Below are positions 35,038-46,764 of a DNA stretch of 64,000 bases, one piece after another; the stretch's first letter is position 1; each line of letters opens with the position of its first letter. A program made the position numbers and the translations under genes. Source of the stretch: Fragilariopsis cylindrus CCMP1102. Lineage: Eukaryota > Bacillariophyta > Bacillariophyceae > Bacillariales > Bacillariaceae. The notes below the pieces were generated by a model, which saw only the letters and a list, made by a program, of their open reading frames with translations, was not told the DNA's origin and did not search any database. Location: contig FMBT01000315.1 of the NCBI GenBank assembly GCA_900095095.1, positions 405,467 through 469,466 of the forward strand, in the 5' to 3' direction.

Positions 35038-36225
35038 ATGAGGACTTCGACAGACATTCGGCTTAATCGTATGGAAGACGACTACGATCGAAATACTCAT
35101 GATGATGGTGACGACCCCACTAAGGAGGAAGACGATGCTATTCATGATTTTGAAAATATGGTACAAGAGAAATCCCTCTCCTCAATAGCGTCAGGTGCTG
35201 GTGGTACCCATGACAATCATGACCACGACCACGACGACCAGAATGATGATGATTATAGTGTCAACGAGTATTTTATCAGTGTAGCAAGACAAGGTACTTC
35301 TTGGAATTCTAATGGATACGATGATGATGGCAACGGCGAGGATGATGATGATGATGATGATGATGGTGATGCAAGAATCATTGATCGAAGGAAGTCGACC
35401 ACAAGAGATGATTCTAAAAATAGTCAATTCAGTCAATCATTAGTTAGTTCACAAATGAAGTCGTACAAAGAAAAATCAAGTTATGATATGAGTGAAGATG
35501 TTTATTCATTTATTATTGTTGCACCTGTATTTTCTTGGGCGTTTTTATTTGCAACATATGTAATTGGTGTTAAATATATCGTATATCTTTGTTTATTACA
35601 AGGTATTAAGATGAATGAATTTGATAATGCAGAAAAATCAGCCACAGTGGTTAAATTCTTTTTAATACCCGTCGCTATTGCTATGCAAGATGATTTAATG
35701 ACAGTATATTCTGGTCTTGCTAATTGCAAGTACGACAAGGCTGTATTATATATTTCGGAGTCTGCATCTTTTTGGAAATTTAATTTATCATATGTATTAC
35801 GTTTCTTAGATGGTGGTTTATCTTTGACGGTAAACTTTTTAGTTATGTTACAAACGGATGATGTATTAAGCGTATTTTTAAATTTTGCTGCATTACACTT
35901 CCTACAGGATATTGATGATGTATTCTACAAGTTAGTCGAGAAAGGTTTCTTTGGTGATTCTATGGAACATATGGCAACAATATGTAAACAAGTTACATGG
36001 CCACGTCGTCGTGGATCAACAAAATCATCGTTATTTTTGACAGAATTGGATACAATATGTTTCGTTCTTACATTATTTATATTACTGTCTATATATATTT
36101 ATATTACTGTTCTGGTGAAACGAGGAAATTATCATTTTTCAAATACAAAGAATGACACACCGTCGCCAAGTTGGTCACCTAGTGGGACGATGAATGCAAC
36201 AACAGCACCATCAACGAATTTTTAA
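35038..36225 (+). CDS. Multipass membrane protein with acidic N-terminus, function unknown
   Basis: 395 residues, single exon. Residues 1-150 are hydrophilic and Asp/His-rich (including DNHDHDHDDQND and a run of nine Asp), then come about five hydrophobic segments at roughly 157-189, 203-219, 247-270, 276-291 and 338-360. Between the fourth and fifth is a loop DIDDVFYKLVEKGFFGDSM that looks conserved rather than random. The His/Asp cluster could bind metal, but nothing proves it. I recognise a diatom-type hypothetical membrane protein, not a named family. It is probably in the plasma membrane or an internal membrane. Confidence 0.55.
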   Translation: MRTSTDIRLNRMEDDYDRNTHDDGDDPTKEEDDAIHDFENMVQEKSLSSIASGAGGTHDNHDHDHDDQNDDDYSVNEYFISVARQGTSWNSNGYDDDGNGEDDDDDDDDGDARIIDRRKSTTRDDSKNSQFSQSLVSSQMKSYKEKSSYDMSEDVYSFIIVAPVFSWAFLFATYVIGVKYIVYLCLLQGIKMNEFDNAEKSATVVKFFLIPVAIAMQDDLMTVYSGLANCKYDKAVLYISESASFWKFNLSYVLRFLDGGLSLTVNFLVMLQTDDVLSVFLNFAALHFLQDIDDVFYKLVEKGFFGDSMEHMATICKQVTWPRRRGSTKSSLFLTELDTICFVLTLFILLSIYIYITVLVKRGNYHFSNTKNDTPSPSWSPSGTMNATTAPSTNF

Positions 36226-37898
36226 ACAAATAGTAATAGTAATAATAATAATGTGAAAGTATATTAAAAAAACTGAAAAAACACTCTATTAGGACAAACA
36301 TCAGACAAATAGAATCTTACCACTTCATACATACTGTCATATGTGCATATTCGATATGTTGAACTTACTTAGCTAATATTTAACTATCCTTAATATTTTG
36401 CTAATAATATCAATGAATGCTACACACTTGCACGCATACTGCCCTTCCCCATTTATATTTATATTACCATAGTGGAGTAGCATACAATCACAAACTATAC
36501 GCTACAAAGTGGATGATGCAATGAATCAGGATGTTTTGATATGCTTGCTTTGCAATAGCAAGATGATGATCCACACCAAAATTTGTCCCCCCATTCCCCC
36601 CTCCCACTGCAGTAAGTAGAAATGATGTGTATGTTGGCATACTCCAGATTCAGGTCCACCAGCCAGGCCAAAGTCTAGACATGTGCCTTATAAGCCACAC
36701 ACTTTTGCAACAGAATTGCCATCATAATACACTGATAGTCAACAAAAGAAACAATGTGTGGTTCTTCACACTATCTATTTGTAGAAAATTCTTCTGATTT
36801 TAGGTGCACTGCTAGAGTTGTTATTTGAGTTGTTACAGCCTAGATATTAGACCAAAAATTACCTAAACATTAAGAACTTGAAACACAATCAATGGATATT
36901 TATGTGTCCAATGTATGGGGGTAGATTGTGATAACTACCAGCATCACACACACACACCTAATGGCACATGTGAATCAAGTAGTAGTGATGATATTCACAA
37001 TATTATTTTCACATTTCATTCTTCTGTTACCATTAAGAACAATTGCAATGGATGCTGTACCAGAATTAGATGTATGATATGCTGGTCACCTCATGAAACA
37101 AGAGGTAACTGATGCACAACGAATTTGGTAGCCTTCATCCATCCATATGTAAAGAAATATTGCCAGCATAGAAGGTTCACCTCACATAGAGATAAGGAAA
37201 CAAGATGAGATCATCAGCAGAAGTGGTGGACCAAAATTAGTCCTCTAATCAACAATAATAATGGATAGCACAAGCAGAGCAAGTAATAAAACATCACGGA
37301 AATCAGAGTGATTGTTGGATATACAATAAATCTTCATTGACTGCTTAGAAACTTTCTGCATCCCGTGTTCTGACCTATCCTCCTAGAACTAACTGTCAAC
37401 AAACCTAGTTAGTAAATAGCTGGTAGTAGTAGTAGTAGTAGTAGTTAGTTAGTTACATTGAAGTAGTATCTTAGACAGTAGATAGTGCGGTTTAGAAAAA
37501 AAGTCATCACTCGCTCTTTTAGGTCGCGCCATTTCACGTTCACGACTAAATAGTCGTGAACGGAAACTGTGATCGGTTGATGTTGGCATGGGAAAAATTA
37601 CGTGATGTTTTTGTAAAAAGTTAGGTTCTTCACTGGCGTACAAATAAGATACTCTTCTGATCCCTCTACTTTTGTTATCATAAAGAGAGTACAGTAAAAG
37701 GTTTTACAATACTGTACGCAAAGCTGCTCAAAGAAATACAGTACTCGGTTAACGGTTCGAGATTACGTATCGGTTTTGTGTTTGCTTTGTCAATCCATCT
37801 ACATTTTTACGTCGAAGAGGGAGACGGAACGGAAACAAGTTGAGCGGAGAATATCGATCCATAGATTTGTGAATCAGTTAAAATCTTGCTAGACGATC
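36226..37898. other. Gene-poor spacer, 1.7 kb
   Basis: No gene seen. A (TAG)n run lies at about 37422-37450. The composition is closer to the 23-27 kb and 58-62 kb gene-poor blocks than to coding DNA. Confidence 0.45.
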
Positions 37899-38564
37899 AT
37901 GATAAGAATAGCATCGTCGTCGTCGTCGATGAATATTATGATGGTTCCAATAGTGATGATGATGATGGTGATTGCAATGATGACGATTTCGACGACAACG
38001 GGGAAAAACGTCCAACAAGAGATACAAATTCGAATGAGAATGACACCATCAGTAGCAGAATCATACACGGTACACAGCAGAAGGGACTTGCCATTATCAG
38101 AACAACAGCATCGGCAGCAGGAACAACTACAACGAAAAGATGGACAGATACTAATACCACGACGACGACGACGAGATCTACATGCATTACCATATAAGCA
38201 TACACATTTTCAACCACCAGAACGTCCACCACAATCAATAACATCAATAACATATTATAGCAGTACAGAATCACCAACAGTATGGTGGTATGACGATGAT
38301 GCATACGATACTGATGATGGTGCAATTGATGAAACAATGATTAATCGAAAGAAGCAGCTTTATGAACAAGAAGAAGAACAAGAACACGAATATCCGTCAT
38401 CATCATCATCTATAAGTAGTATTGTTCAACAGGAAAACGAATCATCATTGCAGAGTAGTAGTAGTAGTAGTAGGAGCAAATCACTAATGATGATGGTGGT
38501 AGGTAGTCGACGACTTTCATTGATAACGGGATGTATCACAATAATTATCAGTTCCTTTTGTTAG
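37899..38564 (+). CDS. Putative secreted or GPI-anchored protein
   Basis: 221 residues from the ATG at 37899. A Met-rich hydrophobic N-terminus (MMVPIVMMMMVIAMMTI) would act as a signal peptide, and the C-terminus is again hydrophobic (LSLITGCITIIISSFC), the pattern of a GPI-anchored protein. The middle is polar, with RRDLHALPYKHTHFQPPERP, a WWYDDDAYDTDD patch and Glu and Ser runs. No domain recognised. Overlapping frames on both strands are also open for up to 400 bp, so the reading frame is not certain. Confidence 0.4.
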   Translation: MIRIASSSSSMNIMMVPIVMMMMVIAMMTISTTTGKNVQQEIQIRMRMTPSVAESYTVHSRRDLPLSEQQHRQQEQLQRKDGQILIPRRRRRDLHALPYKHTHFQPPERPPQSITSITYYSSTESPTVWWYDDDAYDTDDGAIDETMINRKKQLYEQEEEQEHEYPSSSSSISSIVQQENESSLQSSSSSSRSKSLMMMVVGSRRLSLITGCITIIISSFC

Positions 38565-39129
38565 GAGGAAGGGATCTACTACAGTGCCTTACTGTAGTAG
38601 CTATATCATACCGATATCAAAGATATCACTGTCGTATATAGTGGTTGTACTGACTACGGCCACACGATCTATTGATCCATCCGTATCAAATTATGAGGGA
38701 TGGCATGCACATGAACCACCGTTCTTTATTTATACAGGCAACGACGACAGATATACGAGACAGGCAGGCATGAGAAAAAGGAAGGTACAGCATCACACGT
38801 GTAGGATGGGGTGGGGGGCGGACGTCGTGACTTCTTTCACTATAATATCTATCTTGTGTCGTATGTAAAGATTAAATAAGCAGGGAAATTCGATACGATC
38901 ACGACAAAAATGATCTTGGGAAAAGCGGTACTGCAGCACTAGCTACATACGAAACACTACGTATAACAGTTAGAGATAGAGAGAATACATCAAGAATTAG
39001 ACATACATTAACTTCTTCGTCTCCTTTCGCACGTTTTAAATCAACATTTTGATTTCGTGTTCTCATTCATCGTTAGCTATTTCTAATTATATTATTGATT
39101 TTGATTGATTCATTCATTCATGCATGCAT
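38565..39129. other. Intergenic spacer
   Basis: Contains a 94-codon plus-strand ORF (38584-38868) without recognisable features. I see nothing else. Confidence 0.4.
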
Positions 39130-39705
39130 TCAATTCTCTTCTATTCTTTCTTCCCATTTGTTTTTTGTTGTTGTCATTGTTGGATCCAGATAATATAAAC
39201 TACTAATTAATCCAATATAGACAACAGGTCCAACAACTGAATCACCAATTTTTGAGTGTCCTATACCAGCACATATAGAGGATATAGTAAACCAATACGA
39301 CCAAACCATTGTGGCATGGGTCCAATATTCCATAAAGATAATGCACCTAATATCTTACAGGGACCTAATACACACAAAAATGTGTTAATGGTATATTGAA
39401 TGGTTCAATAAAAATGTTAGCAATTTGACCCATTGTTTCATCGACGGGTACTACACCTAATCCCTATTATTTACATGATATATATGTGGGAAGTAAAAAG
39501 AAAAGAATAGAATAGAATAGAGTTAAATAATATCATTTACATAGATGAGAAAACTTCCTCGAATAAAGGAATCGGGATAGTAGCACAAAACACATGTTCC
39601 GACAATAGTGTTATTCAAGAAACTTACGATTAATGTCATGAATACACCAGGAAGGACGGTTGCTGTTCCTAATAATGCCCGTACAATTGTTGTCGCTTCC
39701 ACCAT
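39130..39705 (-). CDS. DoxX-like small membrane protein, frameshifted
   Basis: Probable four-helix membrane protein. Exon 1 (39705-39628) is MVEATTIVRALLGTATVLPG..., then an intron, then exon 2 from 39463. The frame breaks near 39377 (a T missing from a T run) and again near 39273. With both allowed for, the protein reads through GLGVVPVDETMGQIANIF, then CKILGALSLWNIGPMPQWFG and a helix with CAGIGHSKIGD, in the style of DoxX-family proteins (K-x-x-G-A-x-x-L, then R-x-G, then a late conserved His). The role of eukaryotic members is not known. The breaks look like consensus error, but a young pseudogene is not excluded. Confidence 0.5.
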
Positions 39706-40635
39706 CTTTTATTATTGTTGTTGCTGTTGTACTACAGATACTTTAATGCCTATACTATATTATTATATAGCTTCCTCCCTTAATTGTTTGCCTCGGAAAG
39801 TGATTTTCAGGACTGTACATTCGGAATAAATGACGATGATTTTTTGGATGTTGTGTGTGGGGATTTTCTTCTTCCAATACGGTAGCTTTGCTGGATTTAA
39901 GAACAACGCGTCACAATCATGGAGCGGAAGGCTATTTTATGGCTACTGATCTCGCCGGAAAATATAGATCTCACCGCTTAGGAGCGAAATCATGGTGATC
40001 AGGGCTATCCTCGAACTTTCTGTCACGGGATTGAAAACATTAAATTATTTTTTAATGCCATTTTCAAAATTGTGATTGAGATGATTGATTGATAATTGAT
40101 GATATTGATGTGATGATGTCAAATCAAACTTTAAGATATGAATGATTGATTCGATTCCCCTCGTCATGATATCAGACAGTCAATGATGATGGCACGGCAT
40201 CAATCAATCGATTATTCTATTGACACGACATTACCGACTTACTTCATCATTCGTCGACTGGAGTCAGCCTTGTGGAATGCATCGCGTAACAAGAAGCCCG
40301 TCTCATTTTAGCAAAGGACACAATTATAAACGCATCATCCAATATAATCTCCATCAATCGTTTCAACTCAACTCAACTCAACGCGATCGCTCGCTCGCTC
40401 GCATCTATATATAGTACAAAGTAACAGCAAATAACTTCACGGCATCGTCACCAACAAACTCAAAAAAAATCGGAAATAGTAAGATTCCTGTGCTAACATT
40501 CACTTCATAGCTGAAGGAGAATACGATAAGGTGCAGACTACTAATATTTGATACCGCGTCTAAGTAGATCTGTATCTATTTTATAGAAGATATTGATTTT
40601 GTGAAAACAACGAGCAACGAGCATCCGCGATAAAA
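39706..40635. other. Divergent intergenic spacer
   Basis: Between two genes transcribed away from each other. No gene seen. It ends with a gctcgctcgctcgc run near 40389-40402. Confidence 0.45.
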
Positions 40636-41166
40636 ATGAGGACAGCTTGGTTATGCAGGTGTGTATCATCCATGAAACAAATGACGATGATGATACAAGC
40701 TCGTAGTCTTTGTCGAGCATCAACAGCATCAGGAGCATTATTAAGTCGTAATTTTGTTTGGCATGCAGGATTAATAGAAGAATCAAGAGCTGATGAAATT
40801 ATAAATGAAATTAAATTTGAACGTATTCAAATAATCAAACTGATTGATGAAGAATTACCATCATCATCATCATCGTGGCTTACTACCTGCAACAACACCA
40901 ACAACAACAAGACAAATAATAATCAGCAGAAGGGAAAGAAGAAGAATGACTTGACATCATCAGCAGCTCTACTACCACGATTGTCGACAGTACAAGAAGT
41001 AATGAATACTATTCTACAACGAGAACAAAACATTCTACAACTACGTCAACGATACAAAGATTTAACAGGAGACGACGATGACGAGGAATATGATGCAACT
41101 AATATTCGTAAGATTGATAAGAATACATTCAATGATTCTGCTGCTGTTCAAACAATTATTATGTAA
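40636..41166 (+). CDS. Small protein with possible mitochondrial presequence
   Basis: 176 residues, single exon. The first 40 residues are rich in Arg, Ser, Met and Ala with no acids, as expected for a mitochondrial targeting peptide. A helical segment follows (ADEIINEIKFERIQIIKLIDEEL), then an Asn/Ser linker and a second helical segment (VQEVMNTILQREQNILQLRQ) that could form a coiled coil. No family recognised. Confidence 0.5.
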   Translation: MRTAWLCRCVSSMKQMTMMIQARSLCRASTASGALLSRNFVWHAGLIEESRADEIINEIKFERIQIIKLIDEELPSSSSSWLTTCNNTNNNKTNNNQQKGKKKNDLTSSAALLPRLSTVQEVMNTILQREQNILQLRQRYKDLTGDDDDEEYDATNIRKIDKNTFNDSAAVQTIIM

Positions 41167-41425
41167 CTACATAAACCTGAAGGAATATAGTAAGCATATT
41201 CTATTGAATACTGATACAGTAACTAACTATGAAAATATACTATGCTTTAGGACTAGCAAAGATAAACGTACAGTTAGTCGTTAGCATAGTATCAGTTGAA
41301 TCAGTCAATCATATGGCTGCAGTAAATGTGGATTTTTTTGAAAGCAACTATGTACATTATACGACTACTGTACATGCTGTCTAAAACATTCTGTCAGCAC
41401 TTGACTTACCATCAATGGCAATCAA

Positions 41426-43569
41426 TCAATCGGATGATTGCTTATAACGTTTCAAATCAGGTTGTTGCTGTTGATGCTGATGTTGACGATCTTCTTCTTC
41501 TTCTTCTTCAGCGTTATTAGTACGTCGTGTTGTATTATGTTGTTCTACAGCTGAAATAGTAAGACCACTCTGTTGGTCACTGCTAGGACTACAAGCACTA
41601 GTACTACTACCATAACCAGTATTACTACCATCAATAGTAGTAGTAGTACTAGCAGCAGCACGTTGAGGATGAGGAGGCAGATTGTATTCGCGTTGTTGTG
41701 GTTGTGGTTGTTGCTGTCTAGATGTTGTTATCACTGCTGCTGCTGATGCCACAGATAGTGCTGCATCTTCTTTTTCTTTCTTTCTTCTTCGTAATATCAT
41801 ATTCTTCCATTTCATATATCGTACATATGGATGTAATATTGAATTTCTATGTATATTTAAAAAGTACCATAATGATGTTGGATCACCACTATCACCACCG
41901 CCCCCTGAACTACTTGATGAAGAATTATTCGAATTTAAACGATCTATAAATATAGCAAGTTTATCAACAGACGGGGATCGTATTAATGTACCACGATTTG
42001 CTTGATTTAATTCAATTAATGCATTAAATTTTGATTGGAATGATTCATTATCCTAAAACACCGTAGAGAGGGGAGCGAGGAGGAGAGAACGAGCGAGAAT
42101 GAGCATGGGATTTTTTGTGAGCGAGAAGGCTAGTAGACAATAAAACAACAACAAATCAACAAGCAATTCAACATGATTGAGAACTAATTAAATAAATAAA
42201 CTTACAACCATAAGTGAACACCATAAATCATAATTCCTTTCCAGTGATGCTAATATAGCATTATATCCGATTGTACCAATATTTGGATTTTGACGTAAAT
42301 CTAAACTAGTCCAAAAGGATGGTGAATGTGTATTTGTTTGTATACTTGCATCATCATTATAATCTTCCTCTTCCGTGGTGTGCAAGTTGTTACTACTACC
42401 AACTCGATGGAAGCTTGTTGGCATGGCCATAATACGATGATGATGATTACTATTTGGTGGATCAAATGCTTCTGCTATTGTTTTACACATATTATCATCG
42501 ATACGCATTGAACGTAACGCTAGTTCCTGCAGTGTTGTTGATGTACGGCACAACTCAAGTAATACTTCATTTGAAATTAAACAACTATTTTCGTGTATTA
42601 TCTTACTGGTAGTAGCGTTGTCTTCGGACGATGATGATGAACCATTGCCATCGTCTTGTTGTTGTTGTTGTTGTTGTTGTTCGCCGTCTTGCAGTATAGC
42701 ATCATCATCATCATTATTCTCATTCTCATTCTCTTCATTATTCCCATCATCGTTCTCATTCTCATTATTGTTCTTGGTCGTGCCACTGGCACATGAAATT
42801 GCTAATAATTGTAAATTTGCCATATCACCACATACACGTATAGCTGCATCAAGTGGATACCGTTGTGTAGCAGCAGTAGTAGTGGTTGTAGCCATAGCAT
42901 TATTATTACTTTTATCACAAATAGTTATAGATGTTAATCGAATATCTTCTAATGAATCTGTGATTGATTCTAATGAATTAGCTAATAATTCAGCATCCTC
43001 AACAAGAGTTAATGAGGATGTTCCGTCTCTGGCTCCGGCTGATCCTGATCTGCTGCTGCTGCTGTTTCTCCTAGTGTTTCTGTATTATCATTTGTATTTA
43101 ATTTTAATCGTTGTATATCTAAATATTGTAAATTTTTGGCTAATGGTAAATTTCGTAATAATGATTTGGTATCACAAAATCCATGATCTTGACGTGGTAT
43201 ATAACCATCAGATATAATTAAGGAACGTAAACTTTCTAAGGAACAGACCCAATAAAATAAGGAATCTTGTTTATTTTCTTCAATTTCAATAGTTTCATCT
43301 CCTTGAGCTGCTTGTGCTGCTGCTAGTGCTTCTAGTATTCCTCCACCTCCTTCTGCTGCTATTCCTCCTTCTGCTGTGATCATCGATAAAAATTCATGTC
43401 CTATTTCCACACGGTTGATACTCCAATTATTTGGTAATACATTCATTAAATTATGAAAAAATATCTCAAATTGTGTACGATCACGTAATGTTTCATTAAT
43501 AAATAAATATAAGGCATCTAATTTATTTTCACGTATCCGTTCAATGACACCTTCCATTCTTTGTGGCAT
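41426..43569 (-). CDS. Leucine-rich-repeat (RNI-like) protein of a diatom family
   Basis: Probable cytosolic LRR protein of about 650 residues. It opens MPQRMEGVIERIRENKLDAL, and LRR-type phrases include SLESLRSLIISDG, AKNLQYLDIQRLKL, TSTTLQELALRSMRIDD and TSLDLRQNPNIGTIGYNAIL. An intron at 42205-42053 joins LWCSLMV to DNESFQSKF, and the C-terminal part has the WYFLNIHRN...YVRYMKWKN element I associate with this family, then a Ser/Gln tail. In exon 1 the frame changes between GETAAAADQ (about 43070) and SSLTLVEDAELLAN (about 43020) with no splice sites nearby, so a one-base indel in or near the (GCA)n run is likely. Confidence 0.65.
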
Positions 43570-44371
43570 TATTATTCTGTTCTAGTATTATTGTACTGTG
43601 TATTTTTACTATTCTAGTATTCGATTTTTGGGGTTTTCGAAAGCTACCTTCCTTCCTTCCTTCCTTCTCTCTCTCTCTCTCTCTCTTTAGGTGAGTAGTG
43701 TGTGTGTATGAAACTTTCTTTTGTTAATCGATAGTGCTGCGCTGCTCTCTCTCTCTCCCACGTTCTCTGCTAAACTATTCTCTCTCCCTCCAATACAAGC
43801 TCTTGGTTACAAACAGGAAAAACCCAAACCGCTCGCTCACCTTCTGTTATTGTTTTGTGCTTCACACACACACACACATCACGCACAGGGGCATACATGA
43901 TCACAGAGGGCATCACATCACGAGCGAACGAAAGCAATCAAGTAAAAAAAAAAATCGAAAATTCAAGAAACTCGCGTACGAACGTAATTTTTTGCTTTAT
44001 CAATGGTCGGGTGCCTTCAAGTAGTGTTCTTTATATTTTTAGTGGAATTGAACATGACGTCATCATTTAATTATTGCTTGACTTTTAAGAATTATTATTT
44101 ACACCGTACTGTACTGTACCCGCGAATACAAGAAAGAAGAAGCGTCTAGTTAATTTCGCGCGTGTATTAAATCGTTCAAAGGTTCAATCCCATGAAATGA
44201 AAAATTCAACTGAAGCTTTTTTCCTTTTTTCTTTTTAACATCGTAAGCTTTAATTATTATTTTATTTTTATTCCATCGTAGAATAGATATTTGACTATGG
44301 TGATCCATTTTAGACCACTTCCAACAAATGAATAGAAACAAAACCACACTCATTCGAACAACCATATCCTC
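43570..44371. other. Divergent spacer with CT and CTTC repeats
   Basis: (ccttc)n and (CT)n lie at about 43645-43688 directly upstream of the LRR gene, with (CA)n near 43864-43880. No gene seen. Confidence 0.5.
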
Positions 44372-45874
44372 ATGGGAAATAAAGTAGTGAATCGACCGAT
44401 GCTAATCGTATATGGAAATCGACCGATGCTAATCTTATATACTATCGCTGGGAGCCTTGCTACATGTTACATAAAAATAAGTTTTTCTATTTATATTGCG
44501 CAAGATCACATATCCACCGGTATCGATACGCAAACGCTATCGCGATATCAATCCATCTTACAAAAGGACAGTTCTCTATCTATTCTCATGGCAGAGGTTC
44601 AGAATGTGAAGCGGCCTATCCCTGACGAAAAAACCATACCATTCATCGAGGAGATCCGATGTGAAAAATTCGGCCCGCTTGCATACGGTGGTAGGACCCG
44701 AAGAAGACGCATTTTTGCAGGTAGCCTACTTGCGGACGATTCATGGCATTCACTAGGGAGTAGTGCGCTGGAATCCTATGGAATCTATCATTCGATAACG
44801 TTTGTAGAGAGCAACCGAACGCAAAGCTCTGAGCCAAGATCATTGAGATTCGTTCCGGGGTCAGACGATCTGAGGGTAATACAGAGTGGAATATTCGGGC
44901 CCAATGTACCTGTATATATTGAAAACTTTGATGATCCCGAGAAACGACCTAGTATGCTGCGTGAGCACATGATGCGAGAAGTGATATTAAAAAAATGGAA
45001 GGAGTTGGGAATGACAAGAGATGATATTGGCTTGATCATGGACATCGACGAGATCGTATCGCGTGACTTTCTTCGTGCTGCTCAAATTTGCGAAATTCCA
45101 GATGAAAGATGGAGCACCGCGGTTACTCAAACGTGTCGGTCTCCCCTGTTAAAGATTTTTGTCCCAACGTTCGAGGGATCACCGAAGTGCGTTCACAAAG
45201 GACTAGGTGGAAATTTAAAACGCTTCGCACACCCAGATATGGTTATTGGAGCATGTATTGAGGGAATTGGAGACTCAAGCAGGCATCTACCCGCCCTCGG
45301 GGTTATTTGGACAAGAATGGAAGACCTCAAGGGGCAAGGCAAAAGGGATATGGTGAGGCATTTGATTACCATAGAATACCAAATGGTCGTGATGGCTATT
45401 TTCCATTGTACAATGCCGCTGATTTCAGAAGAATGAAAACCGATCTGTCAGTTTTCGGCGCGACGGGATATCACATGCACAACTTCTTCGTTTTGGCTAA
45501 TAAGCTAAGATTTAAGCACGCATACTACGGACACAAGCACGAACATGCGTTTACAGCTCCTCTTGGGGCAATGAATGCTGATATCAATCTCTTGGTCAAG
45601 TGTGTGCATAATATTTCAGACGAGGGCAACAAAAAGCAGAGAATAGTCAATGGGCTAGAGGTTTTTTCTAGAATTGTTCCCCCTGCCGGCTTCGTTTTTG
45701 TTAATAGGATATATTGACGCACGGCACGAGGAGATGAAGGCGTTGGTGAAGAAAGACGAAGAGGAGTATGGCCGTGCTGACATGTTTGATGGAAATCATC
45801 TATATAAGGAGCATATGCTCACGCATCCTGGGAGACGGCAAAATGATACGAACGATCGTAAAAAGAAGAGATAG
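44372..45874 (+). CDS. GT17-like glycosyltransferase, two apparent frameshifts
   Basis: Type II membrane protein resembling beta-1,4-mannosyl-glycoprotein N-acetylglucosaminyltransferases (GT17). A short 9-residue tandem duplication (NRPMLIVYG/NRPMLILYT) opens the protein, followed by an anchor. The catalytic part has RRRRIFAGSLLADDSWH, ALESYGIYHSITFVESN and DDIGLIMDIDEI; the last is the acidic D-x-D-E site of the family. The frame shifts near 45313 (an A short: WTR to NGRPQGARQ) and near 45707 (a G short: FVNR to YIDARHEEM), then runs to the stop at 45874. Codons are less AT-biased than in neighbours. It probably acts on N-glycans in the Golgi; substrate is inference. Confidence 0.6.
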
Positions 45875-46018
45875 GATGAACAAGCCAGTGGTGGTGATGG
45901 TGGTGGTGGCGGTCTTTTTTAATGAACGTATCGCGTACTTATATTGTAAAAAAACGATCGAAAAAAGAATACGTACAGAACGATCGTGTTTTAAAAAACG
46001 ATCGTAAAAAGAATGAAG
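45850..46018. repeat. Cluster of aacgatcgtaaaaagaa units
   Basis: Four diverged copies of a unit with the palindrome cgatcg flanked by A runs occur at about 45851, 45953, 45980 and 45996, starting in the last codons of the GT17-like gene. Confidence 0.6.
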
Positions 46019-46127
46019 TAGGTGGATGGATGGGGTTCATACGACATCGTTCGTTTTTGTTTAGGCAACTTGCTATGAATCGGTTATCTTACTAAAATCT
46101 TACTACAACTATGGAAGACACCTAAAG

Positions 46128-46764
46128 ATGATGGCGAATATCCATGTGGATGAGACGTTTGTTATCGTAATGAAGAAATCTATTCAAAAAAGAAGACATT
46201 CGAAAAGAAATCTAATAAGACGTCTGACGGCTGATCAAGATAACGAGGATTGGGTTTTTTACCCGAATTACGGCTACGTTCTTATTGGATATGGATCCAG
46301 GCCATTTAACAAGAACGAATCCGGAGGGTTTAGAACGATGAGATTGGTAATCTACCATTCCATTGTTCTGCTTAATCATGTCGTTCGAAGCATATCGATG
46401 AATTTAAAATCTTATTCGAAGTTGGGTGTCGTCATTTTCCTGCAGAGGAAAGATTTTTGTTCCATACAAACAATAATGGTGAAACTCCGTTCAAGTTAGC
46501 TTGTAGGAAGTATGGGACTGATGTTGTCATGAATCTTGTAAATAGAGTTTCTACTAATCAGAGTCATGACAATGATGGAATGATCAGAAATCATTCATGT
46601 GTGCGGCAACTGATGAACAAAAAAACCTTGCTTATTTTGTATTACAAAGAGACCCAACTGTGTTGTTGAGGATTGCTTCTCCCAACGCGACGATAGTGGT
46701 AATGATGGCGATTGCGTTGCTTGATGAGGAAACTGCGCTTAACTTCGTACGTGGAAAAATATAA
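46128..46764 (+). pseudogene. Broken ankyrin-like gene fragment
   Basis: Pieces of the family seen at 27.1-28.4 kb lie here in more than one frame. They are PNYGYVLIGYG, then LFEVGCRHFPAEERFLFH followed by NNNGETPFKLACRKYGTDVV (about 46417-46545), and, in another frame, FMCAATDEQKNLAYFVLQRD to a stop at 46764. These match the order of units in the intact paralogue (PIQYIARY, then DGDTPFQMACDEYG, then ETFLLAAIDEN). The N-terminal half is missing or unrecognisable, so this is more than one missing base; I call it a pseudogene fragment. Confidence 0.6.

Noticed and set aside
37936-38337. Minus-strand ORF of 133 codons opposite the putative GPI protein
   Set aside because: The Val/Leu/His-rich translation reflects complementary repeats; the plus strand has signal and anchor-like ends.
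38584-38868. Plus-strand ORF of 94 codons after the GPI-like gene
   Set aside because: No domain, no splice sites joining it to the upstream gene, and composition like the flanking spacer.
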